Assembly (NCBI GenBank): GCA_022447225.1
Contig: JAKVAZ010000009.1
Location: 253,886 to 317,885 of the forward strand
DNA from: Fuerstiella sp.
GTDB taxonomy: Bacteria; Planctomycetota; Planctomycetia; Planctomycetales; Planctomycetaceae
Direction: 5' to 3'
DNA: 64,000 nucleotides
Below, one piece after another: positions 28,337-37,921 of the stretch. Below the pieces are notes generated by a model. The model did not search any database and had not been told where the DNA came from. It saw nothing but the letters and a program-made list of their open reading frames with translations. How positions within the stretch are numbered: the first letter of the stretch is position 1; the number at the start of each line of letters is the position of its first letter. The position numbers and the translations under genes are program-made.

Positions 28337-29713
28337 TCAGACACCGATTTTCTGCTGCCACCATTTGACCCGATCTGCCACGGAGCTTTCTCCCCCGGAC
28401 CCGAAACTGATCAGAGCCTGCATCGCGTTCTTTGTCCCCAGCACAGAATAGACATCTTCCTGTATCAGGTCGCAGGCAGACTGCAACTCTGACAGTGACA
28501 ATTCGGCGAGGCGACAGCCACGTGATTCACAGACGGTAACCAGTTTTCCAACAGTTGTATGTCCGGTCCTCATCGGTACTCCCTGCCGAATGAGATATTC
28601 CATCAGTGCCGTTGCATCGAGAAATCCGTCTTCCAGACGTGACTCAATATTGTCCCGCTGCAGTTCGGCCCCGACCACAATCGACGGTGTTAACTCCAGA
28701 CAGGATTTAACGGTATCCAACGCATCAAAAAGTGCCACTTTGTCTTCCTGTAAGTCACGGTTGTAGGCCATTGGCAGACTCTTGAGCAATATCAGCAGTT
28801 GCGGGACAGCAGCAATGACCCGCGCCGTTTTTCCGCGGATCAGTTCCAACACGTCCGGATTACGCTTTTGAGGCATGATCGATGATCCGGTTGTGTAAGA
28901 ATCCGGAAATGTGATGAAGGAAAACTCCGTGGTAAACCAGATAATCCATTCCTCACACCAGGCACTCAGATGAGTCGCGATGAGTGACAACGTGAACACA
29001 AATTCGATCAGGTAGTCCCGATCACTGCTGATATCCAGACTGTTGGCGGCTACACCATCGAAGTTGAGCTCCTTGGCGGTGAAGTTACGGTCGAGGGGAA
29101 GCGATGAACCCGCCAGCGCAGCAGCACCCAGAGGTGAAATATTGACTCGTCCGCGACAATCCCGCAGTCGTTCACGATCTCGCTGAAATTTTTCGCAGTA
29201 GGCCAGCCAGTAATGAGCCGCCAGAACCGGCTGTGCCCGCTGCAAATGAGTATAACCGGGCAAAATCACATTCTCATCCTGTTCACAACGCTCCAGAAAG
29301 GCCTGCTGGCACTGCAGAAGCAACGCATCGACTTCATCGATACTGTCGCGTACATAAAGCCGCAGATCAGTAGAAACCTGGTCATTTCGACTGCGTCCGG
29401 TATGAAGCTTTCGACCGACGTCACCGATCCGGCTGATCAGAGCGTTTTCGATGTGCATATGGATATCTTCAAGATCCACACGGAACTCAAACTCACCCGC
29501 CTCAATTTCAGACCTGATTTGATCAAGCCCGTCGCAGATTTGCGTGCACTCATCAGAACGGATAAGTCCTGCGTGAGCCAGCATACGGGCGTGCGCCTGT
29601 GAGCCGCGCACATCAACCTCATACAGACGTCTGTCAAAGCTGATTGATTCAGTAAACGCTTCCACACGAAGATCGGTCTCCTGCTGAAACCGTCCGCCCC
29701 ATGCCTTCGCCAT
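28337..29713 (-). CDS. argH: Argininosuccinate lyase
   Basis: A 458-residue cytoplasmic enzyme that splits argininosuccinate into arginine and fumarate, the last step of arginine synthesis. Length is normal for the family. [13 protein letters not shown] (104-116), THLQRAQPV (155-163) and the fumarase-superfamily signature [11 protein letters not shown] (276-286) with its catalytic serine are intact. Start ATG 29713 gives the conserved MAKAWGGRF beginning. It stands alone with no other arginine gene nearby, facing the ABC operon and 32 bases downstream of queF on the same strand, so the two may share a transcript. Confidence 0.97.
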   Translation of the reverse strand: MAKAWGGRFQQETDLRVEAFTESISFDRRLYEVDVRGSQAHARMLAHAGLIRSDECTQICDGLDQIRSEIEAGEFEFRVDLEDIHMHIENALISRIGDVGRKLHTGRSRNDQVSTDLRLYVRDSIDEVDALLLQCQQAFLERCEQDENVILPGYTHLQRAQPVLAAHYWLAYCEKFQRDRERLRDCRGRVNISPLGAAALAGSSLPLDRNFTAKELNFDGVAANSLDISSDRDYLIEFVFTLSLIATHLSAWCEEWIIWFTTEFSFITFPDSYTTGSSIMPQKRNPDVLELIRGKTARVIAAVPQLLILLKSLPMAYNRDLQEDKVALFDALDTVKSCLELTPSIVVGAELQRDNIESRLEDGFLDATALMEYLIRQGVPMRTGHTTVGKLVTVCESRGCRLAELSLSELQSACDLIQEDVYSVLGTKNAMQALISFGSGGESSVADRVKWWQQKIGV

Positions 29714-29745
29714 GATTTATTCCCGAAAATTGTTCTGTCTGACAG

Positions 29746-30108
29746 TCAATCAGAGTGGTCCCCGTGTTCAACTGTGACGGAGGTGCGAAGACCACCACGG
29801 GGAGTAAATTCAGCCTGAATCCTGAGCCACTTCGGCTGGATGACTTCGATAAGATGGTCCAAAATCAGATTTGTAACCTGCTCGTAGAATGCGCCATGAT
29901 TGCGATACTGCTGCAAATACATTTTCAATGATTTCAGTTCAAAACATCTCCTGTCGGCGATGTAGCTGATCGTCAATGTCCCGAAATCCGGCTGCCCGGT
30001 TTTTGGACAAACCGACGTGAATTCCGGAGCGACTGTTTCAATCACATAATCGCGACCAGGATATGGATTTTCGAATGATTCCAGAAGGTCCGGCGTGGGA
30101 TCCGTCAT
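29746..30108 (-). CDS. queF: NADPH-dependent 7-cyano-7-deazaguanine (preQ0) reductase
   Basis: A 120-residue member of the short (YkvM-type) QueF class that reduces preQ0 to preQ1 for queuosine in tRNA. Core motifs are [16 protein letters not shown] with the catalytic cysteine, [16 protein letters not shown] for NADPH and substrate contacts, and FTPRGG near the end. The start at ATG 30108 is favoured by GGAAAAG just upstream; ATG 30144 would add 12 unconserved residues. No other queuosine genes are in the window. It is divergent from the GlnE-like gene. Confidence 0.95.
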   Translation of the reverse strand: MTDPTPDLLESFENPYPGRDYVIETVAPEFTSVCPKTGQPDFGTLTISYIADRRCFELKSLKMYLQQYRNHGAFYEQVTNLILDHLIEVIQPKWLRIQAEFTPRGGLRTSVTVEHGDHSD

Positions 30109-30203
30109 GACATCTTTTCCGGTATTGAAATTGGACTTGATCATCCCTCAACTCTTATGATCATCATCCTGGATGATCACAACATCGCGAAGTCCGTTAC
30201 GGC

Positions 30204-33200
30204 ATGTTTCCTCGATTTGAAAACCTCGTCCCGGAGCAATTGGGTCCGATCTCCGCCAGTCTGGATGATTGCGGCTGGCTGCAGCCGCATCGGGCGGCCG
30301 AGTGTCTCATTGAACTTCGACGCCTGTGGCATGAATCTGTCGGATCTGACGGATCTGACGAGAACGTGCCGGAGTGGTACGTCATTCTCACGCGACTACT
30401 GAAGGAATCTCTGGCTCCGACAGCAACGCTGCAGTCGACGTGCGAATTTGTTCGAGTGACAAAGCATTCCGGCGATGCGTTCGGGTTATTTTCAGATTTA
30501 CCCCGATCACTCGACATTCTGGCACGTTTCTCAATCGGAAGTCCCTATCTCACCCAGGTCCTGCTTCGGGATCCGCAGTCACTACCCTTTCTCGCGCAGC
30601 ACCGCAGGATTTCAGAACTTAAATCCCGCAATGACTTCTGTGAAGAAGCCGGTCAACTGCCTGCTGGCAACGCCCGCTCCGTACTGCTGAATCTGAGACT
30701 CTATCAGCGACGCGAGCAGTTGCGCATCGGAATGTGCGATGTTTTCGGCCTGCTTAGTCTGAGGCACGTTACGTTACAGCTGTCCCTGCTTGCGGATGCG
30801 ATCGTCTACATGTGTCTCGAATCCGCGATGAATGAATGTGGTATTACAGAACCTCCGTTTGCTGTCCTCGCTCTCGGAAAACATGGAGGTGAAGAACTCA
30901 ATTACAGCTCCGACATAGATCTGGTACTGGTTGCAGACCGGATAAGTCCTCACTCACAGCTGGTAGCCCGCCGCATGGTGGACGGACTCCATGAACATCT
31001 CGGTACCGGTTTTCTATACCGTGTTGATCTGCGTCTGCGCCCGTGGGGCAGTGCCGGTCCCCTGGTGACAACGATCGAATCGTGGCTGGACTATCTGAAG
31101 AATCATGCGGGGCTCTGGGAAAAACAGGCTTTGCTGAAGGCTCGCTGCGTTACGGGTAATGCCGCAGCCGGTGACCATCTGCTGTCGGCAATTCCTCAAC
31201 TTCTGTTTACGGAATCCGCTGACAGCGTTCGCACGGGGATACGGAGAATGAAAGACCGAATCGAACTCAGTTTACGGGGCAGGGCCGACACGGAAGTCAA
31301 ACTGGGAACCGGTTCCATTCGGGACGTCGAATTCATCGTTCAGTCGCTGCAGTTAATTCATGGAGCAGTAGAATCTCGGATCGCCAGCGCAAACACGCTG
31401 GAGGCCCTGATTCGCCTCACCGATTTCGGGTTATTGTCAGCAGCCGAGTTTCAACAGTTACGGGATGGCTATGTGTTTCTGCGGGCGATCGAGCATGCTC
31501 TGCAGCTGCAGCATAATCGCCAGACGCACGAAATTCCGAGTCGGCCGGATTTGAGGGAATGGCTGGCACTTCGCGTCGACTACCCTGACACAGCTGCGTT
31601 CATGAAACGTTTTGACGAACACCGCCGGGCAATCAGGCATGTTTTCGACCGCAATTTTCCGTCTGATGGATCCGTCCGTCAGCCGATAACATCCCCGATT
31701 CCGGGTCCGTTTGCTCGCAAATCCACTGATCTGGGGGTGGATGACCGGGCATTGGCCGTACTACGAAGACAGCTGCAGGATGTCACTGACGGCCGCACGG
31801 TTGCTGTCGAACAGATCCGGATCAACTCGCGGCAATCTGTGCTGATCATCTGCATGCCGGAATATTCAGAAATGCTGACGATTGTCAGCGGTGTTTTATT
31901 TTCGTCAGGCCTTGATATTCGCCAGGGAACCGTTGCGACAGGTCCCGCTTCTTTATACGGGCTGGACATCCCACCAGGCATCTTTGCCGGCCGTCTGTCG
32001 ATTGAGTCACAATCTTCGGAGTGTCTTCCGGACGATCTGCATCTCCTGGTGCGCAGTAAGATCGAACAATTGATTGCCGTCAATCGTCAGGATGGACCTG
32101 ACGGGGTACGGCAGAAGCTGATCGCTCTGTTCTGTCAGCGTATGGAAACAACAACATGCAGCGTTGTGGTGCCGTCTGATGTAAGCATTATTGATTGTCC
32201 CGCGACAAATGAATCAGCTACGGTGGTAACAATTCGCTCAACGGACAGTCCCGGTTTTCTGTTCGAATTATGCAATGCGCTCAATCTGTGCGGGTTTAGG
32301 GTTCGTCAGGCCCGAATCGATGCCGTCAAAGACCAGATTCATGATGAATTGTGGATTACGGAACCGGGCCAACAGCATCCACTGAATCACCTCCGAATTC
32401 AGGAAATCCATACGGCAGTAATTCTGATTCAACAGTTCATGCTGTGGCTGCCAACGACAGCCGTCCCTGGTCCGGCACTGCTGCGATTTCGTCACCTGTT
32501 GCAACATCTGCTTCGCGACGGTAATCATGCTCAAAACGCCCGTATATTGCGCAATCCCGAAGTTCTGCGGCGCGTGGCACGTGTATTGGGGTTGAGTCGA
32601 CATCTGTGGGAAGATGCCCTCCATCATGACTCGCATCTGATCGCCTTCCTGACCGCGCCCGACCAACTGCAGCAGCCGGTTGAAACCAGCACGCTGAAGC
32701 GGGAAGCGCAGACAGTAATCGAAGACACACACAAATCTTCGGACAGTGCCGGCGAAATCGCAGCATTGAACCGTTTTAAAGACACACAGCTCTTCCGGAC
32801 CGAACTCAGACACGTACTCGGCTATTGCCGGGCATTCGGAGAATTCAGCCGCGAAATTACGGCACTGACCGAAGTGTGTATGGAAATGGCTGCCGAGACG
32901 GCATGGAAAGAACTGTTGAAACGCAATGCCAAAACCGGTCCGGCCCCGGACTGTCGGTGGACACTTGTCGGCCTGGGAAAGTTTGGGGGGGTGGAAATGG
33001 GGTATGGATCGGATGTTGAATTACTGCTCGTTTACGACAGCCCGAATCAGCAGCAGGATCGACGCTGGTTCGAACATTTAATCACCAGAACCGCAGATAT
33101 AGTTGCTTCCCGTCGAGATGGAATCTTCGAAATCGATCTTCGCATGAGACCGTGGGGGCATGCCGGATCGGCGGCAGTCTCACTCGAACAGTTCGAGAAA

Positions 33201-33824
33201 TACTATTCAGAAACAGGTAATGCCTGGCCCTATGAACGCCAGGCATTGATCAAAATGCGAAGTTTCGGACGCAATACAACATTTGGCACAACGGTCACGG
33301 GTATACGAGATCGAGTGATTTACGACAGCCGACCGTTCGACTTTGCGGCAATGGACGGACTTCGGGAACAGCAGGTCAGACAGCATGTTCGGCCAGGGAC
33401 AATCCATGCAAAACTGAGTGAAGGCTGTCTAGTGGACCTGGAGTATTCAGTCCAGGCCTTTCAGCTGACGTTCGGCCAATGCCATCATCGTCTCAGGACC
33501 GCCAACACACTGGAAGCCCTTCAGGCCATTCAACACACGGAATTAATTCCAAAAGAAGTCTGCGAAACTTCAATGACGTCCTATATGTATTTTCGCCAGT
33601 TGATTGATTGTTTACGTATGGTGAGAGGAAATGCAAAGGACCTGATGGTTCCCTCTGAAGGATCGGATGAATGGCAACAGCTCGAGCGTCGGCTTGCCCG
33701 AATTTACAGTGACGAAGTCTCGCTTTGTGATCTGAACCACCATCGGAAAGTGGTCGAGCAACTGGAAACCTGTGTGCGGAACGTGTCCAAATCAGCCAAC
33801 ACCGCTGCGCAGGAACCAGACTAA
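30204..33824 (+). CDS. glnE: GlnE-like glutamine synthetase adenylyltransferase with internal ACT-like domains
   Basis: A 1206-residue protein with two GlnE-type nucleotidyltransferase units. The first has LALGKHGGEELNYSSDID (222-239) and VDLRLRPWGSAGP. The second has VGLGKFGGVEMGYGSDVE (922-939), IDLRMRPWGHAGSAA and WPYERQALIKMRSFG. Classical GlnE (about 945 residues) removes and adds AMP on glutamine synthetase with its two halves. Here about 260 additional residues sit between them and include two ACT-like stretches: one from about 545 (SVLIICMPEYSEMLTIVSG) and a clearer one at 672-720 (TVVTIRSTDSPGFLFELC), like the ACT domains of GlnD. In the second unit one metal-site Asp is Glu (D937, E939). 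The enzyme may sense glutamine directly. No glnA or glnB is nearby. The start has a weak ribosome site. Confidence 0.9.
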   Translation: MFPRFENLVPEQLGPISASLDDCGWLQPHRAAECLIELRRLWHESVGSDGSDENVPEWYVILTRLLKESLAPTATLQSTCEFVRVTKHSGDAFGLFSDLPRSLDILARFSIGSPYLTQVLLRDPQSLPFLAQHRRISELKSRNDFCEEAGQLPAGNARSVLLNLRLYQRREQLRIGMCDVFGLLSLRHVTLQLSLLADAIVYMCLESAMNECGITEPPFAVLALGKHGGEELNYSSDIDLVLVADRISPHSQLVARRMVDGLHEHLGTGFLYRVDLRLRPWGSAGPLVTTIESWLDYLKNHAGLWEKQALLKARCVTGNAAAGDHLLSAIPQLLFTESADSVRTGIRRMKDRIELSLRGRADTEVKLGTGSIRDVEFIVQSLQLIHGAVESRIASANTLEALIRLTDFGLLSAAEFQQLRDGYVFLRAIEHALQLQHNRQTHEIPSRPDLREWLALRVDYPDTAAFMKRFDEHRRAIRHVFDRNFPSDGSVRQPITSPIPGPFARKSTDLGVDDRALAVLRRQLQDVTDGRTVAVEQIRINSRQSVLIICMPEYSEMLTIVSGVLFSSGLDIRQGTVATGPASLYGLDIPPGIFAGRLSIESQSSECLPDDLHLLVRSKIEQLIAVNRQDGPDGVRQKLIALFCQRMETTTCSVVVPSDVSIIDCPATNESATVVTIRSTDSPGFLFELCNALNLCGFRVRQARIDAVKDQIHDELWITEPGQQHPLNHLRIQEIHTAVILIQQFMLWLPTTAVPGPALLRFRHLLQHLLRDGNHAQNARILRNPEVLRRVARVLGLSRHLWEDALHHDSHLIAFLTAPDQLQQPVETSTLKREAQTVIEDTHKSSDSAGEIAALNRFKDTQLFRTELRHVLGYCRAFGEFSREITALTEVCMEMAAETAWKELLKRNAKTGPAPDCRWTLVGLGKFGGVEMGYGSDVELLLVYDSPNQQQDRRWFEHLITRTADIVASRRDGIFEIDLRMRPWGHAGSAAVSLEQFEKYYSETGNAWPYERQALIKMRSFGRNTTFGTTVTGIRDRVIYDSRPFDFAAMDGLREQQVRQHVRPGTIHAKLSEGCLVDLEYSVQAFQLTFGQCHHRLRTANTLEALQAIQHTELIPKEVCETSMTSYMYFRQLIDCLRMVRGNAKDLMVPSEGSDEWQQLERRLARIYSDEVSLCDLNHHRKVVEQLETCVRNVSKSANTAAQEPD

Positions 33825-34137
33825 TCAGCATAGTATGTGCATTCCCGTCGACCGGCTCTCCTGTGCTGACGTACGAGTGTAGTGTCAGTCCCCCTGTAAT
33901 CCTGACAAACACAATTGAACGATCGTTGACTGAATCAAAAATTACCTCTTGAGTTTCGGTGACAAACGATTCCCTATAAGTGCACTGGCGGCGAGATTCG
34001 CCGAAACAGCGCTTAACCCCTGGCAGTGAACAACTTTGTGGCTGATTGGCACCACGGTTGCTAGCATAGGGCATTGTCAGAGACAGAAACTGCCGAACAT
34101 CGATCAGGATCCACAAACCGAATTGTGGAAAACAGTT
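33825..34137. other. Spacer after glnE
   Basis: 313 bases. A minus-strand open frame (33493-34146) crosses it but runs deep into glnE in antisense and looks like no protein. I see no terminator hairpin with a T-run and no RNA gene. Confidence 0.5.
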
Positions 34138-34482
34138 ATGAACCAAGAATTTTGGGGACTGCCACAGGTTCCATTGGGGACAGAATCGTGGGGGGTCTTC
34201 ACAGTTGTACTCATTGCGCTAATGATTTTTATCTGGCTGACTGCCCGTCTGGTAACACGGGCGACCGAAGATTCGGATCTTACCGAAACCGACCGGCAGA
34301 TGTTGACAGCTATCAACGATTTACATCGCAAAGGTGACCTGTCTCAGCAAGAATTCCGATCCATCAAAAGTCAGTTGGTTGAACGGTTGAAGAAAGAACA
34401 GGAATCAGCCTCTCTCGATCGTTCCGATACAGAAGATTGTGAAGAGTTGAACGAATCAGGTACGAATCCCGCTGTTTCCTAG
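34138..34482 (+). CDS. Small membrane protein with SHOCT-like C-terminus
   Basis: 114 residues. One membrane segment (about 19-38, VFTVVLIALMIFIWLTARLV) is followed by a short helical region whose pattern LTAINDLHRKGDLSQQEFRSIKSQLVERL resembles SHOCT (short C-terminal) oligomerisation motifs, where a loop such as KGDLSQQEF joins two helices. A charged, Ser/Asp/Glu-rich tail ends the protein. The start ATG 34138 is preferred because GTGGAA lies upstream and the protein then begins directly before the membrane segment; an in-frame ATG at 34036 adds unlikely sequence. Function unknown. It precedes clpX by about 360 bases on the same strand. Confidence 0.65.
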   Translation: MNQEFWGLPQVPLGTESWGVFTVVLIALMIFIWLTARLVTRATEDSDLTETDRQMLTAINDLHRKGDLSQQEFRSIKSQLVERLKKEQESASLDRSDTEDCEELNESGTNPAVS

Positions 34483-34841
34483 TCTGAGAAGAATCACGGC
34501 AACATATTAATGCGGACCGGTGTGGGCGCCAGAATAGAAACCGTGGTCAAAACCTTTGGATCGAAAATTCGCACAGCTCAACAACCTGATTCATAGCAAC
34601 CGGCAGAATCTGTCTCAGCCCCATCGGACCGGTCAAATAGTCATTTAGAACGAAACGCAGGTATGGTCCGCCGAACTGTGGAAACCTGCAAAATTTGCAC
34701 AAATACAGAAACAACGTTGGCAGGGACGCCGACAAATTCGGAGACCTGTCAACCGTTCATTGAATTCTCAGCTGCGTCGGACTTTACCTCCAAAGTCAGG
34801 AGTCGTGGTTAGTGGTTCTTTGACGACCTAAAGGACATGTG
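34483..34841. other. Spacer upstream of clpX
   Basis: 359 bases without a credible gene. It contains the perfect palindrome TGCAAA-A-TTTGCA (34687-34699), about 143 bases before the clpX start. The clpX ribosome site AAGGA is at 34831-34835. No -35/-10 pair stands out. Confidence 0.45.
34687..34699. promoter_or_regulatory. 13-bp AT-rich palindrome upstream of clpX
   Basis: TGCAAAATTTGCA reads the same on both strands around a central A/T. It could be an operator for clpX, which is often stress-controlled. The only support is its symmetry and position. Confidence 0.25.
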
Positions 34842-36128
34842 ATGCCATCTGGTAAGGATTTTGGGAGCGGAAAAAAGAACGCTCAGGGAAAGCGGAACGC
34901 CAATTGTTCCTTTTGCCGCAAGAACTACCGAGAAGTCGGTCCACTGGTGGAAGGGCCTGATGACGTCTATATCTGCGGCGAGTGCATCGAGTTGTGCACA
35001 TCGATTCTGGATCAGGAGAAGCGTCGCCGCGGCTCTCACAAACAGTTGTTCACCCGGGTTCCTTCACCACGCGAACTCGTACACGAACTCGATGAATATG
35101 TCATTGGTCAGGACCGCGCCAAAAAACTGCTCTCCGTGGCAGTGCACAGCCACTACAAGCGCCTGATGCATCTTCAGGAAACTGAAGATGACGGAATCGA
35201 AATTGAAAAATCAAATATTCTGCTGATTGGCCCCACCGGCTGTGGCAAGACATTACTTGCAAAAACGCTTGCACGGATCCTGCAGGTACCATTTGCGATC
35301 GGAGATGCCACGACTCTGACTGAAGCCGGGTACGTGGGGGAAGATGTCGAAAATCTTCTGCTGAAACTTCTGCATGCAGCTGACTTCGACATTGAAGCAG
35401 CGCAGCGAGGCATCGTATTCATTGACGAAATCGACAAGATCGGCAAGACCAGTCAGAATGTGTCGATTACACGCGACGTGTCGGGTGAAGGCGTTCAGCA
35501 GGCCCTGTTGAAAATGCTGGAAGGGACTGTGGCCAATGTGCCCCCGCAGGGCGGTCGTAAGCACCCGGAACAACAGTATATTCAGCTGGACACCACTAAT
35601 ATCCTGTTTATCTGCGGCGGAACCTTTGTGGGCCTGGAAGACATCATCGCTCAACGACTTGGTCGTAAGGTCATTGGCTTTGGCAACGCTGCCGGGTCCG
35701 CGGCAGATGATCAGGAACGGGAAAATATACTGGCACAGGCAACAGTCGATGACGTCATGGAATTCGGACTGATTCCGGAGTTACTTGGCCGGCTGCCGGT
35801 ACTGGGAAGTCTGGCACCACTCTCTAAAGAGGCGCTCGTCCGAATTTTGACAGAACCACGAAACGCACTCGTCCGACAGTATCAAAAGCTGTTTGAAATG
35901 GAGGAATGCAGTCTGGAATTCGCGGAAGGAGCCATTGATGAGATCGCCCGTGTTGCCAGAGAACGCGACACCGGTGCTCGCGGGCTGCGAAGCATCGTGG
36001 AACATGTGATGTTTGACATTATGTTCGAGTTGCCGGAATTCGAACGCGGATCAAGTTTCGTTATCACTGAAGAAATGGCGAAGGGAAATCAGAAACTACT
36101 GACTGACGACGATTCTGCCGCCGCGTAA
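34842..36128 (+). CDS. clpX: ATP-dependent Clp protease ATP-binding subunit ClpX
   Basis: A 428-residue AAA+ unfoldase that feeds substrates to ClpP. The N-terminal zinc-binding domain has C22, C25, C45 and C48 (CSFC and CGEC). Walker A GPTGCGKT is at 130-137, Walker B FIDEIDKI at 193-200, and the sensor region [21 protein letters not shown] lies near the C-terminus. Length and motifs are normal. The start ATG 34842 was chosen over GTG 34839, with AAGGA at 34831-34835. clpP is not adjacent, unlike the common clpP-clpX arrangement. It is convergent with ribBA across a strong terminator. Confidence 0.97.
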   Translation: MPSGKDFGSGKKNAQGKRNANCSFCRKNYREVGPLVEGPDDVYICGECIELCTSILDQEKRRRGSHKQLFTRVPSPRELVHELDEYVIGQDRAKKLLSVAVHSHYKRLMHLQETEDDGIEIEKSNILLIGPTGCGKTLLAKTLARILQVPFAIGDATTLTEAGYVGEDVENLLLKLLHAADFDIEAAQRGIVFIDEIDKIGKTSQNVSITRDVSGEGVQQALLKMLEGTVANVPPQGGRKHPEQQYIQLDTTNILFICGGTFVGLEDIIAQRLGRKVIGFGNAAGSAADDQERENILAQATVDDVMEFGLIPELLGRLPVLGSLAPLSKEALVRILTEPRNALVRQYQKLFEMEECSLEFAEGAIDEIARVARERDTGARGLRSIVEHVMFDIMFELPEFERGSSFVITEEMAKGNQKLLTDDDSAAA

Positions 36129-36153
36129 TCAGACCAGGTTTAAGAAAACTTGA

Positions 36154-36193
36154 AAAAGCACCCCGTCCCGGTGAATAGGGTCGGGGTGCTTTT
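36154..36193. terminator. Bidirectional intrinsic terminator between clpX and ribBA
   Basis: AAAAGCACCCCG at 36154-36165 pairs perfectly with CGGGGTGCTTTT at 36182-36193. The intervening bases add a further CCC/GGG pairing. The A-rich left flank and T-rich right flank give a U-run in either direction, so it serves both convergent genes. It lies 26 bases after the clpX stop and 126 bases past the ribBA stop. Confidence 0.93.
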
Positions 36194-36318
36194 GTTTCCA
36201 GAGCTCATGTCCGTCACCCGTCTGATGCCTCAGACATCGTTCACTCGCTGAATTTCTGAAACAGGCGATCATCCATGATGGTTCGGAACACAGCTCAGAC
36301 TGCACTAAACGACAGCTG

Positions 36319-37551
36319 TCACAATTCACTGTCAGGCAACAGGTGCCCCATTTTCGTCTTTTTCGTCTCCATATATTCGACTCGGCGTTCATGCGGAGGT
36401 GCAACAATCGGAACCTGTTCAATCACATTCAGATCCACGCCTGAATAAACAAAGGCGTCGGTTTTCTTGGGGTTGTTCGTCAACAGACGTACCCGGCTGA
36501 GGCCCAGATCTTTAAGGATCTGCAGTCCGACCATGTAGTCCCGCATGTCAGCCTTGTAACCGAGTCGGTGGTTGGCTTCGACAGTATCAAGCCCTTCGTC
36601 CTGAAGTCGGTATGCTCTGAGTTTCGCCATCAATCCGATGCCACGACCTTCCTGTGGCAGATAGACCACAGCACCGGTGCCTTCATCAAATATCATTTTC
36701 ATCGCCATATGCAGCTGATCACCACAGTCGCACCGCAGCGAATCAAGAACGTCACCGGTGAAGCACGACGAGTGCATCCGAATCAGGGGAGCATCCGCTG
36801 CGGCCAGGTCTCCCCAGATCAGGGCCAGAGGCTCCTGGTCTTCATGGGCCACCGAGTAACACACCACAGTCGGTGAGCCACAGTCGCGAGTGGGAATCTC
36901 TACCTCTACAGCGCGTGTAACCAGCTGTTCACGCATGCGACGGTAACGAATCAAATCTTCGATGGTGATCATCGGAACGGCATGTTCTTCGGCCAGATTC
37001 TGTAATTCTTTCAAATCCGCCATGCCCATGCCGGTCTGGCTGCAGATCTCAATCAATGCACCAACAGGACGGTGTCCCGAAAGCCGCATCAAATCAACCG
37101 ATGCTTCGGTATGGCCGGCACGGCGGAGCACGCCACCATCCATGGCCTCCAGCGGAGACACGTGGCCCGGCATCACAAAGTCATCGGCTCGACTCGCCGG
37201 ATTTGCCAGTTCACGAATCGTGGTAGCGCGGTTATCAGCGCTAACGCCGGTCCCGGCCCTGACATGGTCCACATAAGTTAGAAAAGCAGTCTTTTGCGGA
37301 GCAGTATTGTGACTGTGGTCGACGACCGGATTCAGCATCAGGCGTCTGGCTTCTTCTCCGGACATCGGTGCGCACATCTGACCACGTCCGATTCGCAGCA
37401 TAAAATCCACCTGCTCGGGCGTGATTGAATCAGCGGCACATACGAAATCCCCTTCATTTTCACGGTTTTCGTCGTCCACGACGATGACCATCTGACCATG
37501 TCGGAGAGCCTCCAGGGCTGTCTCAATAGAATCCAACGACACGGATTTCAC
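36319..37551 (-). CDS. ribBA: Bifunctional DHBP synthase / GTP cyclohydrolase II
   Basis: A 410-residue fusion serving both entry branches of riboflavin synthesis. Residues about 1-205 are 3,4-dihydroxy-2-butanone 4-phosphate synthase, with DDENRENEGDF (26-36) and GHTEASVDL. Residues about 210-400 are GTP cyclohydrolase II, with the zinc ligands in SSCFTGDVLDSLRCDCGDQ, the QEGRGIGL loop and TNNPKK. Both active sites appear complete. Start ATG 37551. No FMN riboswitch was recognised upstream, and no other rib gene is nearby. Confidence 0.97.
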   Translation of the reverse strand: MKSVSLDSIETALEALRHGQMVIVVDDENRENEGDFVCAADSITPEQVDFMLRIGRGQMCAPMSGEEARRLMLNPVVDHSHNTAPQKTAFLTYVDHVRAGTGVSADNRATTIRELANPASRADDFVMPGHVSPLEAMDGGVLRRAGHTEASVDLMRLSGHRPVGALIEICSQTGMGMADLKELQNLAEEHAVPMITIEDLIRYRRMREQLVTRAVEVEIPTRDCGSPTVVCYSVAHEDQEPLALIWGDLAAADAPLIRMHSSCFTGDVLDSLRCDCGDQLHMAMKMIFDEGTGAVVYLPQEGRGIGLMAKLRAYRLQDEGLDTVEANHRLGYKADMRDYMVGLQILKDLGLSRVRLLTNNPKKTDAFVYSGVDLNVIEQVPIVAPPHERRVEYMETKKTKMGHLLPDSEL

Positions 37552-37673
37552 CTCGTTAATACAGGCATGAGTGCTGATTCATTTTCATACCCATCTTCAG
37601 TTTACGGACTCTACAGGGCGTATTCTGCAGCATTTTCAGTTTGTAACCGTTATCTGGCGGGTGTTCTTTATAT

Positions 37674-37691
37674 GTAATTTGTCACAATTAC
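37674..37691. promoter_or_regulatory. Inverted repeat in the ribBA/DUF1549 intergenic region
   Basis: GTAATT and AATTAC form 6-bp arms around TGTCAC. The size and AT-rich arms suit a helix-turn-helix regulator. It lies about 125 bases upstream of ribBA and about 230 bases upstream of the DUF1549 gene, so it could act on either. Confidence 0.25.
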
Positions 37692-37758
37692 TTTTAAATA
37701 ACATCGACGGGGATCACCGGAGTTGTCAAGACCGGCTCTGCTGAGGGCTGTGCAGTTT

Positions 37759-37787
37759 TTGGATGTATTGTCAAAACGTGCTATGAT
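37759..37787 (+). promoter_or_regulatory. Candidate sigma-70-type promoter for the DUF1549 operon
   Basis: TTGGAT (37759-37764) and TATGAT (37782-37787) are separated by exactly 17 bases. Each hexamer is close to the housekeeping consensus. Transcription would start near 37794, giving a leader of about 130 bases before ATG 37922. Confidence 0.4.
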
Positions 37788-37921
37788 TCTTGACTCCTCC
37801 CCCACATTTCCTACGCTAATATACAGTGGGTCCGCTTGGGTTTTGGCGGATACTGCGTATTTTTCTTACTCAATTCCTCCCTTTGCTGGCAGGACGCCAT
37901 TTTCCACCGGAGCTGTTCGTC

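Larger units (their letters stand above)
37552..37921. other. Divergent region between ribBA and the DUF1549/DUF1553 operon
   Basis: 370 bases. It carries a promoter-like TTGGAT-17-TATGAT and the inverted repeat GTAATT-TGTCAC-AATTAC (37674-37691). I looked for an FMN riboswitch on the ribBA side and did not see one. The open frame reaching upstream of 37922 does not resemble the protein's family and probably is not translated. Confidence 0.5.

Noticed and set aside
33493-34146. A 217-codon minus-strand open frame after glnE.
   Set aside because: It overlaps over 300 bases of glnE in antisense and shows no family pattern or ribosome site.
37552-37700. Possible FMN riboswitch upstream of ribBA.
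   Set aside because: The conserved FMN aptamer sequence blocks are not present on the minus strand.
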